Positions 25,421-35,104 of a DNA stretch of 64,000 nt are shown here, piece by piece. This DNA is from an uncultured Roseateles sp. (GTDB lineage: Bacteria > Pseudomonadota > Gammaproteobacteria > Burkholderiales > Burkholderiaceae_C), in contig NZ_CAJYPS010000014.1 in NCBI RefSeq assembly GCF_913777145.1, forward strand, positions 372,001-436,000, in the 5' to 3' direction. The notes beneath the pieces were generated by a model. It saw only the letters and a program-made list of their open reading frames with translations, did not search any database and was not told the origin of the DNA. Numbering within the stretch: the stretch's first letter is position 1; every line of letters begins with the position of its first letter. The position numbers and the translations under genes are program-made.

Positions 25421-25506
25421 GCCCACCCCCTACTCGCTTCGCGAGCCCCCTCAAGGGGGCAACGCCGACGGCCCGGCAAAGCCGGCTCCGTGGCGTTCGC
25501 TGGATT
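25421..25506 (+). repeat. 86-bp structured intergenic element, copy 2 (paaB-paaC)
   Basis: Second copy, same length and same fold as the copy at 24988. Here hairpin 1 is CTCGC-TTC-GCGAG and the outer arm of the long hairpin is AACGCC/GGCGTT, so pairs 14-24, 15-23, 41-77, 42-76, 43-75, 44-74 and 54-64 are all kept by double changes. Only positions 55 and 66 change without compensation (55 in fact restores a pair that is mismatched in copy 1). It starts six bases after the paaB stop. Confidence 0.8.
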
Positions 25507-25539
25507 AATCCACTTGCTGCGAATCGAACTGCGAGAACC

Positions 25540-26310
25540 ATGATGTCTGATCCCCGATTGACCTACGTCCTGCAACTGGCGGACACCTGTTTGATCCACG
25601 CCCAGCGCCTGGGCGAATGGTGTGGCCACGCGCCGGTGCTGGAGGAAGACCTGGCCCTGTCCAATATGGCACTGGACCTGCTGGGCCAGGCCCGCGCGCT
25701 GCTGACCCATGCCGGCCAGCTCGAAGGAGCAGGCCGGGACGAAGACCAGCTCGCCTTCCTGCGCGAGGAGCGTGACTACCGCAATATCGTGCTGGTGGAA
25801 CTGCCCAACGCAGTGGCCAGCCCGAGTGACGGCAGTGGCGGCCGCGACTTCGCGCTGACCACGCTGCGCAACGCGGCAGTCGCCATCTGGCTGGAACTGC
25901 TGTTCGACCGCCTGCAGGCCAGCGCGGACGCGGAGCTGGCCGGCATCGCGGCCAAGTCGTTGAAGGAGGTGCGCTACCACCGCCAGCACAGCAGCGACTG
26001 GGTGGTGCGACTGGGTGACGGCACGGCCGAGTCCCAGGCCCGCATGCAGGCGGCCCTCGCGGTGCTGACGCCCTACTTCAACGAGCTGTTCGCGGCCGAG
26101 GGCGTCGAGGGCGTGGGCCCGGCCTGGCGCGAGATCGAGGCTGACTGGCGCTCCCGCTGGGCCACGCTGATGGCCGAGGCCACGCTGGCGCTGCCACGCG
26201 ACAGCGCGATGCAGCCGCAAGGCCATCTGGGCATGCACAGCGAGCACCTGGGCCACCTGCTGGCCACGATGCAATACCTGCAGCGCGCCTACCCCGGGGG
26301 CGTGTGGTGA
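25540..26310 (+). CDS. paaC: Phenylacetyl-CoA epoxidase subunit PaaC
   Basis: 256 residues (tandem ATGs at 25540 and 25543). A ferritin-like structural partner of PaaA in the epoxidase. Typical blocks: YVLQLADTCLIHAQRLGEWCGHAPVLEEDLALSN, ALDLLGQARALLTHAG, and LKEVRYHRQHSSDWVVRLGDGT. It stabilises PaaA but is not the catalytic subunit. It ends in GTGTGGTGA, where paaD begins inside the stop region. Confidence 0.95.
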   Translation: MMSDPRLTYVLQLADTCLIHAQRLGEWCGHAPVLEEDLALSNMALDLLGQARALLTHAGQLEGAGRDEDQLAFLREERDYRNIVLVELPNAVASPSDGSGGRDFALTTLRNAAVAIWLELLFDRLQASADAELAGIAAKSLKEVRYHRQHSSDWVVRLGDGTAESQARMQAALAVLTPYFNELFAAEGVEGVGPAWREIEADWRSRWATLMAEATLALPRDSAMQPQGHLGMHSEHLGHLLATMQYLQRAYPGGVW

Positions 26311-26774
26311 ACCTGGACGCCGCCCGCGCCCGGCTCGCGGCCGTGCCCGATCCGGAGATCCCGGCGGTCAGCCTCATGGAGCTGGGCATAGTCCGCGAGC
26401 TGCGGGCCACGGACGCGGGCCTGGAAGTGGTGCTCACGCCCACCTACAGCGGCTGCCCGGCCACCGAGTTGATCGCGGACGACGTGCGCGCGGCGCTGGC
26501 CGAGTTCGGCCCGGTCACGGTGACCTTGCAGCGCGTGCCGGCCTGGACGACCGACTGGATCACCGCCGACGGCCGCGAGAAGCTGCAGCAGTACGGCATC
26601 GTGCCGCCGCAATGTGGGTCGGCGCAGGCCATCTCGGTCGTGCCGCGCCTGCGTTGCCCGCGCTGCAGTGGCGGCAAGACCGAGCAGCTGTCGCGTTTCG
26701 GCTCCACGCCGTGCAAGTCCACCTGGCGCTGCATCGAATGCGGCGAACCCTTCGAATACTTCAAGCCGATCTGA
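26307..26774 (+). CDS. paaD: PaaD, iron-sulfur/metal assembly factor for the epoxidase
   Basis: 155 residues from the GTG at 26307, which overlaps the paaC stop as GTGA and has a G-rich site (CCGGGGG) six bases upstream; GTG 26304 is the alternative. The N-terminal ~90 residues are a MIP18/DUF59 domain (VPDPEIPAVSLMELGIVREL, TPTYSGCPATE). The C-terminus is a zinc-ribbon-like module with CPRCSGG and CIECGEPF. PaaD is thought to help mature the iron-sulfur reductase PaaE or the epoxidase. Confidence 0.92.
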   Translation: MNLDAARARLAAVPDPEIPAVSLMELGIVRELRATDAGLEVVLTPTYSGCPATELIADDVRAALAEFGPVTVTLQRVPAWTTDWITADGREKLQQYGIVPPQCGSAQAISVVPRLRCPRCSGGKTEQLSRFGSTPCKSTWRCIECGEPFEYFKPI

Positions 26775-26785
26775 TCGATCTGACG

Positions 26786-27847
26786 ATGGCCCTGCATTTC
26801 CAACCCTTGCGCGTGACCTCGGTCGAGCGCGACACCGACGACGCGATGGTGGTCGGCTTCGACGCCCCGGCCGAGGGCTTTGCGTTCGAGCCCGGGCAAT
26901 ACCTGACCCTGCGAACCACGCTGGGCGGCCAGGAACTGCGCCGCAGCTATTCCATCTGCTCCGACCGTGCGCTCAAGGTCGGCATACGCCGCGTGGACGG
27001 CGGTGCCTTTTCCACCTGGGTGCATGAGCAGCTCAAGCCCGGTGACCTGATCGAGTCCTACCCGCCGCAGGGGCGCTTCGTGCTGCCGCCGGCGCGCCGT
27101 GCGGGTCGCCATGTGCTGTTCATCGCGGGCGGTTCGGGCATCACGCCCATCCTGAGTCTGGTGTCGGCGCTGCTGGCGCGCGAGCCTGATGCGCGCGCGA
27201 CGCTGATCTATGCCAACCGCCGCACCGCGTCGACGATGTTCAAGGAAGAACTCGAAGACCTGAAGAACCGCTTCATGACGCGGCTGTCGCTGCACCTGGT
27301 GTTCAGCCGCGAGGCGGTGGATGCGCCGCTGTACGGCGGCCGGCTGGACGCCGGCAAGCTCAGCGCCTTCCTGGCCGGCCCGGTGCCGGCGGCCGGCGTC
27401 GACGAGGTCTTCGTCTGCGGCCCCTTCGAGATGAACGACCAGGCCGAGGCGGCATTGCGCGGTGCGGGCATTCCGGCCGAGCGCATCCACATCGAGCGCT
27501 TCGGCACGCCGCAGTCCCTCAGCGGCCAGCCGGCGCCGCACGAGCACAAGGCCGGCGATGCGGCCGAGGCGCGGGTAACCGTCATCCGCGATGGCATGGC
27601 CCGCGAGATCGAGTTCCTCGCCACCGACCCCAGCCTGCTGGACGCCGCGGCCCGCGAGGGCATGGACGTGCCCTTCTCCTGCAAGAGCGGGGTGTGCTCC
27701 ACCTGCCGCTGCAAGCTGGTGGAGGGGCAGGTGCGTATGGACCGCAACTTCGCGCTGGACAAGGACGAGGTCGCGGCCGGCTTCATCCTGAGCTGTCAGG
27801 CCCATCCGCTGACCGAGCGTGTGGTCATCAGTTTCGACGAGCGCTGA
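26786..27847 (+). CDS. paaE: Phenylacetyl-CoA epoxidase reductase PaaE
   Basis: 353 residues from the ATG at 26786, 11 bases after paaD. NADPH-dependent electron-transfer subunit with a ferredoxin-NADP reductase half (FEPGQYLTLR, RRSYSICSD for FAD; FIAGGSGITPILSLV for the nucleotide; VFVCGPFEM) and a C-terminal plant-type 2Fe-2S domain (CKSGVCSTCRCKLVEG and FILSCQAHP, C-x4-C-x2-C plus a distant Cys). It delivers electrons to the PaaA diiron centre. Standard length. Confidence 0.95.
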   Translation: MALHFQPLRVTSVERDTDDAMVVGFDAPAEGFAFEPGQYLTLRTTLGGQELRRSYSICSDRALKVGIRRVDGGAFSTWVHEQLKPGDLIESYPPQGRFVLPPARRAGRHVLFIAGGSGITPILSLVSALLAREPDARATLIYANRRTASTMFKEELEDLKNRFMTRLSLHLVFSREAVDAPLYGGRLDAGKLSAFLAGPVPAAGVDEVFVCGPFEMNDQAEAALRGAGIPAERIHIERFGTPQSLSGQPAPHEHKAGDAAEARVTVIRDGMAREIEFLATDPSLLDAAAREGMDVPFSCKSGVCSTCRCKLVEGQVRMDRNFALDKDEVAAGFILSCQAHPLTERVVISFDER

Positions 27848-28064
27848 ACCATGAAGCCCCTCGTCCAAGGAATACCTTGGCCGGGACCGCTCTGCGGTCA
27901 GCGGCCGCAGAGCTTCGGCAGGCACAGGCCGTCCACTGGGCGCCCTGTGTCCGGCCTCAGCCCCCAAGGGGACGGCGCTGCTTGCGGCATCGAGCCGCAA
28001 GCACATCGCCCATGCGGGCCGGCTTGGGAGCGGCCCGGCGCTCGTCCCGCTGTGGAGTCTTGAG
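27848..28064 (+). other. Hairpin-rich paaE-paaR junction with a 70-codon open frame
   Basis: 217 bases holding several perfect stems: CCAAGG-aata-CCTTGG near the start, GACCGC-tct-GCGGTC, and GCTTGCGGC-atcga-GCCGCAAGC near 27980-28005. One frame stays open from an ATG at 27851, three bases after the paaE stop, to a TGA at 28061-28063, one base before the paaR ATG. The predicted peptide is Pro/Gly/Arg-rich and resembles nothing known, so it is more likely a repeat-derived spacer that preserves coupling than a functional protein. Confidence 0.4.
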
Positions 28065-28682
28065 ATGGCCCGACCCCGTGCCCCCGGCTTCGAGGCGCAG
28101 CGCGAGGACATCCTCGCGGCGTCGGCCCGGTTGTTTGCCGAGCAGGGCTTCAGTGCCACGTCCATGAACCAGGTCGCCGAGGCCTGTGGCGTGTCCAAGC
28201 CCACGCTCTACCACTACTTCAAGGACAAGCAGCAGCTGCTCGCGCAGATCTGCGATGCCCATGTGCACGGGCTGCTGGCGCTGGTGCGTGAGGTGCAGGC
28301 GCAAGCCCTGGCCCCCGAGCCCGAGCTGCGCGCGCTGATCGAGCGCTTCACGCAGGCCTATGCCGATGCGCAGGACCAGCACCGCGTGCTGACCAGCGAG
28401 ATCCGCTTCCTGCCAGACGACGAGCGCGAGCGCCTGCTGGCCGTGGAGCGCGAGGTGGTGACGGCCTTTGCCGACACCCTGTGCCGGCTGCGCCCCGAGT
28501 TGCGCGAAGCCCGGCTTCACAAACCCCTGACCATGCTGCTGTTTGGCATGATCAACTGGACCTTCACCTGGCTGAGGCCGGATGGCGAGCTGTCTCACGA
28601 GGCGCTCGCCAGCCTGGTCGGCCAGCTGTTCTTTGGTGGCCTGGGCGCGGTGCAGTTGCGCGAGCCAGCCCTCTCGACCTGA
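28065..28682 (+). CDS. paaR: TetR/AcrR-family regulator, probable phenylacetate repressor PaaR
   Basis: 205 residues. The N-terminal helix-turn-helix is clear: DILAASARLFAEQGFSATSMNQVAEACGVSKPTLYHYFKDKQQLL in residues ~10-55. The C-terminal helical domain would bind the inducer. In beta-proteobacteria TetR-type PaaR represses the paa operon and is released by phenylacetyl-CoA; the 14-bp palindrome next to the paaG promoter is the likely target. Name given by context and family, not by a distinctive motif. Confidence 0.85.
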   Translation: MARPRAPGFEAQREDILAASARLFAEQGFSATSMNQVAEACGVSKPTLYHYFKDKQQLLAQICDAHVHGLLALVREVQAQALAPEPELRALIERFTQAYADAQDQHRVLTSEIRFLPDDERERLLAVEREVVTAFADTLCRLRPELREARLHKPLTMLLFGMINWTFTWLRPDGELSHEALASLVGQLFFGGLGAVQLREPALST

Positions 28683-28707
28683 CAACCACCACGAGGAGAC
28701 AAGCCCC

Positions 28708-29856
28708 ATGAAAGCATTCAGGCAACTGGCGATCGCAGGCGCGGCGCTGCTGGCCCTGGCCACGGCCCAGGCCGACATCAACGTCGGCGTGACCGTGTCG
28801 GCCACCGGTCCGGCCGCGTCGCTGGGCATCCCGGAGAAGAACACGGTGGCGCTGATGCCCACCACCATTGCGGGCCAGAAGGTCAACTACATCGTGCTGG
28901 ACGACGCGTCCGACACCACGACCGCGGTGGCCAACACGCGCAAGTTCATCACCGAGCACAAGGTGGACCTGGTGATCGGCTCCACGGTCACGCCCAACTC
29001 GCTGGCCATGATCGACGCGGTGGCCGAGTCCGGCACGCCGATGATTTCGATGGCCGCGTCGGCGCGCATCGTCGAGCCCGTGGACGCGAAGAAGCGCTGG
29101 GTCTTCAAGACGCCGCAGAACGACATCATGATGACGCTGGCCATCGTCACACACATGGTGGACAGCGGCGTGAAGAAGGCCGCCTTCATCGGCTTTGCCG
29201 ACGCCTACGGCGAGGGCTGGTGGGGCGAGTTCAGCAAGCTGGCCCAGCTCAAGGGCCTGCAGATCGTCGCGAACGAGCGCTACAACCGCACCGACACCTC
29301 GGTCACCGGCCAGGTGCTCAAGATCGCGGCGGCCCGGCCGGACGCGGTGCTGATCGCCGGCTCCGGCACGCCCGCTGCGCTGCCGCAGAAGGCGCTGAAA
29401 GAACGCGGCTACACCGGCAAGATCTACCAGACCCATGGCGTGGCCAACAACGACTTCCTGCGCGTGGGCGGCAAGGACGTGGAAGGCACGCTGCTGCCCG
29501 CCGGCCCGGTGCTGGTGGCGGCCCAGCTGCCGGCCGATCACCCGGTGAAGAAGAGCGCGCTGGACTACATCTCAAAGTATGAGGCCGCCAACGGCAAGGG
29601 CAGCGTGTCCACCTTCGGCGGTCATGCCTGGGATGCCGGCCTGCTGCTGGCCGCCGCCGCGCCCGAGGCGCTGAAGAAGGCCCAGCCCGGCACGCCGGCC
29701 TTCCGTGCCGCGTTGCGCGACGCGATAGAGAGCGCCAAGAACGTGGCCGGCGCTCATGGCGTGTTCAACATGTCGCCGCAGGACCACCTGGGCCTGGACC
29801 AGCGCGCCCGCGTGATGGTCGAGATCAAGAACGGCGCCTGGGTGCTGATCAAGTAA
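28708..29856 (+). CDS. ABC transporter periplasmic substrate-binding protein (LivJ-type)
   Basis: 382 residues from the ATG at 28708 with GAGGAG at 28693-28698. A signal peptide (KAFRQLAIAGAALLALATAQA) is followed by a type I periplasmic binding fold of the branched-chain amino acid/amide class: INVGVTVSATGPAASLGIPEKN, LVIGSTVTPNSLAMI, AAFIGFADAYGEGWW and the C-terminal FGGHAWDAGLLLA. Its place in the paa cluster suggests an aromatic acid such as phenylacetate as ligand (inference). No permease or ATPase gene accompanies it in the window. A strong terminator follows. Confidence 0.88.
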   Translation: MKAFRQLAIAGAALLALATAQADINVGVTVSATGPAASLGIPEKNTVALMPTTIAGQKVNYIVLDDASDTTTAVANTRKFITEHKVDLVIGSTVTPNSLAMIDAVAESGTPMISMAASARIVEPVDAKKRWVFKTPQNDIMMTLAIVTHMVDSGVKKAAFIGFADAYGEGWWGEFSKLAQLKGLQIVANERYNRTDTSVTGQVLKIAAARPDAVLIAGSGTPAALPQKALKERGYTGKIYQTHGVANNDFLRVGGKDVEGTLLPAGPVLVAAQLPADHPVKKSALDYISKYEAANGKGSVSTFGGHAWDAGLLLAAAAPEALKKAQPGTPAFRAALRDAIESAKNVAGAHGVFNMSPQDHLGLDQRARVMVEIKNGAWVLIK

Positions 29857-29893
29857 GGCGCTGCGGCGGCCTCGGGCCGCGGAGCTCCGGACG

Positions 29894-29917
29894 CGGCCCT
29901 TCGGGGCCGGTTTTTTT
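29894..29917 (+). terminator. Intrinsic terminator after the binding-protein gene
   Basis: CGGCCC (29894-29899), TTCG tetraloop, GGGCCG (29904-29909), then G and seven T (29911-29917). A textbook rho-independent terminator. It separates the paa operon from paaZ, which therefore needs its own promoter or read-through. Confidence 0.9.
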
Positions 29918-29955
29918 CGAACGGCCCGCCATGCGCGCGGCCTGGGGGATTTGAC

Positions 29956-32001
<2,046 letters not shown>

Positions 32002-32013
32002 GCCAGGCGCGGC

Positions 32014-32034
32014 GCCGGCTCGTGACGAGTCGGC
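32014..32034 (+). terminator. Hairpin downstream of paaZ
   Basis: GCCGGCTC (32014-32021), five-base loop, GAGTCGGC (32027-32034), a stem with one G-T wobble, 13 bases after the paaZ stop. No T-run follows, so termination is uncertain. The rest of the 160-base gap to the convergent NlpC/P60 gene shows nothing else. Confidence 0.35.
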
Positions 32035-32161
32035 GTCGCCCCTGCGAGCGGCCCTGCGCCGCCAGCAGCTGGATAAGGCTGGCGCTGGCTACAGATGGGG
32101 TGGTGAGCGCCCGTCACGCAGGCTTGCGCTTGCAACGCCGCGCGGGCGCTGCGTTCGTCGC

Positions 32162-32911
32162 TCAGTTGGCGCGGCTGGCGTCGCCGCCGGTCGAGGCCTT
32201 GGCCTGCGCGTCCTTCAGGTTGGCGCGGCGCGCGCCGGTGAAGCGCTTGGCCCAGTAGGCGTCGCGCATGTCTTCCACGCGCACGGCGCTGCCGGTACGG
32301 GGGGCGTGGATGAACTTGCCTTCGCCCACATAGATGCCCACGTGGCTGAAGGTCGCGCGCATGGTGTTGAAGAACACCAAGTCGCCGGGCTTGAGGTCTT
32401 CCTTGCGGATGGACAGCAGGCTGGAGTCGCGCGCTTGCTCGTCGGCGCGGCGCGGCAGCACCATGCCCACGCTCATCTCGAAGATGTGGCGCGTGAAGCC
32501 GCTGCAGTCGAAACCGTTCTCCACCGAGTTGCCGCCGCGCACATAGCGCACGCCCAGGAAGTTCATCGCGGACATCACCAGGTCCGACGCCGCGTCGCGC
32601 ACGCTGGTCAGCAGGCGACCCGGGGCGCTGCTCTCGGCCGCGTTCAGCAGGCCGCGCTCGCTCAGGAAGCGGCTGACCGGATCCTGCTTGTCGGTGGCCG
32701 CCGGGGCGGCATTCGCGGGTTTGGTGGCCTTCTCCGCGGAGGTCGCGACCGTACCCTGCTGCTGCAGGCTCTGGCCGTAGGCGCCCATCATGGTGCCGGC
32801 CGGCGGCGTGCTGGCGGCGGGCGTGGCGGTCTGGGCCTGCGCGTGGCAAGCCAGGACCACCAAGCAGGCGGCCGACAGGCGGGCTAGGGATGCAACGGGA
32901 ACCAGGGACAT
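32162..32911 (-). CDS. Secreted NlpC/P60 peptidoglycan endopeptidase
   Basis: 249 residues. A signal peptide (LARLSAACLVVLACHAQAQ) is followed by a low-complexity Ala/Thr/Pro linker (about 28-75) and the NlpC/P60 domain: NGFDCSGFTRHIFEMSVG holds the catalytic Cys, FSHVGIYVGEGKFIHAPRTG the catalytic His and its partner. Such enzymes cut D-gamma-glutamyl-meso-DAP or related cross-links in the periplasm during growth. It is divergent from prpE across about 230 bases. Confidence 0.92.
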   Translation of the reverse strand: MSLVPVASLARLSAACLVVLACHAQAQTATPAASTPPAGTMMGAYGQSLQQQGTVATSAEKATKPANAAPAATDKQDPVSRFLSERGLLNAAESSAPGRLLTSVRDAASDLVMSAMNFLGVRYVRGGNSVENGFDCSGFTRHIFEMSVGMVLPRRADEQARDSSLLSIRKEDLKPGDLVFFNTMRATFSHVGIYVGEGKFIHAPRTGSAVRVEDMRDAYWAKRFTGARRANLKDAQAKASTGGDASRAN

Positions 32912-33009
32912 TAAGCGATCGGTATCCGGTGCGGGCCACGGGGGCCGCGGTAGCAGAGGTCAGGCGGGGCGCAGGGTAGGGGGGTACCCCGGCTGGGTCA
33001 ACCAGAAAT

Positions 33010-33075
33010 CGGGTAAAGGCCGCCATTTTGCGGGCAAACCCGGGGTTTAGCCAGTGCGAATTGCGGGAAAACCCG
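33010..33075 (+). promoter_or_regulatory. Phased CGGG repeats upstream of prpE
   Basis: Two near-identical 15-mers, TTGCGGGCAAACCCG (33028-33042) and TTGCGGGAAAACCCG (33061-33075), 33 bases apart, each containing the dyad CGGG-N4-CCCG. A partial third copy (CGGGTAAA, 33010-33017) lies 21 bases before the first. The spacings, close to two and three helical turns, put all sites on one face of the DNA. Likely binding sites of a transcription factor; which one is not known. The region lies between the divergent NlpC/P60 and prpE genes. Confidence 0.55.
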
Positions 33076-33140
33076 AAATCTTCCGTTTTCGCTGATCCAG
33101 GTCAGACTTGCGTCAGTGGTCGGCGCCCACACTGGCCCGC

Positions 33141-35045
33141 ATGAACACCTACGCCGACTTTCACCGCCGATCCCTTCAAGATCGCGACGCGTTCTGGGCT
33201 GAACAGGCCAAGCGCATAGCTTGGCAGACGCCACCGCAGCAGATCTGCGATGTCAGCCGGCCGCCGTTCGCAAAATGGTTTGTCGGGGGTAAAACCAATC
33301 TGTGCCACAACGCGGTGGATCGCCACGCGGCCACGCGGCCGGATGACCGCGCGCTGATCTGGGTGTCCACCGAGGTGGGCCAGGAGGTGGTCTACAGCTT
33401 CGCGCAGTTGCAGGCCGAGGTGGAGACCATGGCCGCCATCCTGCAGGCCCAGGGCGTGGGGCAGGGCGACCGCGTGCTGATCTACATGCCCATGATCCCG
33501 GAGGCCGCGTTCGCGATGCTGGCCTGCGCGCGCCTGGGGGCCATCCATTCGGTGGTGTTCGGCGGTTTCGCGTCGGTCAGCCTGGCCAGCCGCATCGACG
33601 ACGCGGCGCCCAAGCTCATCGTCAGCGCCGACGCCGGCAGCCGTGGCGGCAAGGTCGTGCCCTACAAGCCGCTGCTGGACGAGGCGATTCAACTGGCCTC
33701 GCACCAGCCGGCCCGTGTGCTGATGGTGGACCGCGGCCTGGCGGCGTTCACGCCGGTGGCCGGCCGCGACCTGGACTACGCGGCGCTGCGCCGACAGCAC
33801 CACGGCGAGACCGTGCCCTGCGTCTGGCTGGAGTCCAACGAGATCAGCTACACGCTCTACACCAGCGGCACGACCGGCAAGCCCAAGGGGGTGCAGCGCG
33901 ACGTGGGCGGCTATGCGGTGGCGCTGGCCACCAGCATGGACTACATCTTCGGCGGCAAGCCCGGCGAGACCTATTTCTCCACCAGCGACATCGGCTGGGT
34001 GGTGGGCCACAGCTACATCATCTACGGCCCGCTGCTGCATGGCATGGCCACGCTGATGTACGAGGGCCTGCCGGTGAACCCGGATGCGGCCATCTGGTGG
34101 CGCCTGGTGGAGCAGTACCGGGTCACCGTGATGTTCAGCGCGCCCACCGCGGTGCGGGTGCTCAAGAAGCACGACCCGGCCCTGCTCAAGCGCCACGACC
34201 TGTCGTCCCTGCGGGCGTTGTTCCTGGCCGGCGAGCCGCTGGACGAGCCCACCGGCCGCTGGATCGCCGAGGCCCTGGGCGTGCCCATCGTGGACAACTA
34301 CTGGCAGACCGAGACCGGCTGGCCGCTGCTGACCGTGGCCAACCACATCCCCGGCGTGGCGCCGGTGCCCACGCGCTTCGGCTCGCCCGGCGTGCCCATG
34401 TACGGCTACGACGTGAAGCTGCTGGACGAGCAGACCGGCGAGGCGCTGAGCCAACCCAACCAGAAGGGTGTGCTGGTCATCGAGCACCCGCTGCCGCCGG
34501 GCTGCCTGCAGACCGTGTGGGGAGACGACGAGCGCTTCGTGCGCACCTACTGGAGCAGCGTGCCCGGGCGGCAGGTCTATTCCACCTTCGACTGGGGCCT
34601 GCGCGACGAGGACGGCTACACCTTCATCCTCGGCCGTACCGACGACGTCATCAATGTGGCCGGCCATCGCCTGGGCACGCGCGAGATCGAGGAGAGCATC
34701 TCCAGCCACGCGGCCATCGCCGAGGTGGCGGTGGTGGGCGTGGCCGACCAGCTCAAGGGCCAGGTCGCGATCGCGTTCGCGGTGCTGCGCGACCCCGCCC
34801 AGGCCGCCACGCCGGAGCTGGCGCTGGCGCTGGAGGGCCAGGTGATGAAGCAGGTGGACGGCCAGCTCGGCGCGGTCGCGCGGCCGGCCCGGGTGTTCTT
34901 CGTGAACGTGCTGCCCAAGACCCGCTCCGGCAAGCTGCTGCGCCGTGCGCTGCAGGCCGTGGCCGAGGGTCGTGACCCGGGCGACCTGACCACGCTGGAT
35001 GACCCGGGCGCACTGGCCCAGGTCAAGGCGCTGCTGGCGCGCTGA
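33141..35045 (+). CDS. prpE: Propionate-CoA ligase PrpE (acetyl-CoA synthetase family)
   Basis: 634 residues from the ATG at 33141 (MNTYADFHRRS). Forms acyl-adenylate and then acyl-CoA from a short fatty acid, ATP and CoA. Visible: LYTSGTTGKPKGVQRDVGG (AMP-binding), DNYWQTETGWPLL (A5 motif) and INVAGHRLGTREIEESI with the LGTREIEE wording typical of PrpE rather than Acs; the catalytic Lys lies in KTRSGKLLRR. PrpE feeds the methylcitrate pathway, but no prpBCD genes are in the window. Isolated gene with its own repeat-bearing upstream region. Confidence 0.9.
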   Translation: MNTYADFHRRSLQDRDAFWAEQAKRIAWQTPPQQICDVSRPPFAKWFVGGKTNLCHNAVDRHAATRPDDRALIWVSTEVGQEVVYSFAQLQAEVETMAAILQAQGVGQGDRVLIYMPMIPEAAFAMLACARLGAIHSVVFGGFASVSLASRIDDAAPKLIVSADAGSRGGKVVPYKPLLDEAIQLASHQPARVLMVDRGLAAFTPVAGRDLDYAALRRQHHGETVPCVWLESNEISYTLYTSGTTGKPKGVQRDVGGYAVALATSMDYIFGGKPGETYFSTSDIGWVVGHSYIIYGPLLHGMATLMYEGLPVNPDAAIWWRLVEQYRVTVMFSAPTAVRVLKKHDPALLKRHDLSSLRALFLAGEPLDEPTGRWIAEALGVPIVDNYWQTETGWPLLTVANHIPGVAPVPTRFGSPGVPMYGYDVKLLDEQTGEALSQPNQKGVLVIEHPLPPGCLQTVWGDDERFVRTYWSSVPGRQVYSTFDWGLRDEDGYTFILGRTDDVINVAGHRLGTREIEESISSHAAIAEVAVVGVADQLKGQVAIAFAVLRDPAQAATPELALALEGQVMKQVDGQLGAVARPARVFFVNVLPKTRSGKLLRRALQAVAEGRDPGDLTTLDDPGALAQVKALLAR

Positions 35046-35104
35046 ATCCACGGCGCCGAGGGCGGCGCCCATCGCGGCGACGGCGGCGCTATGCTGGCCG
35101 CGCC

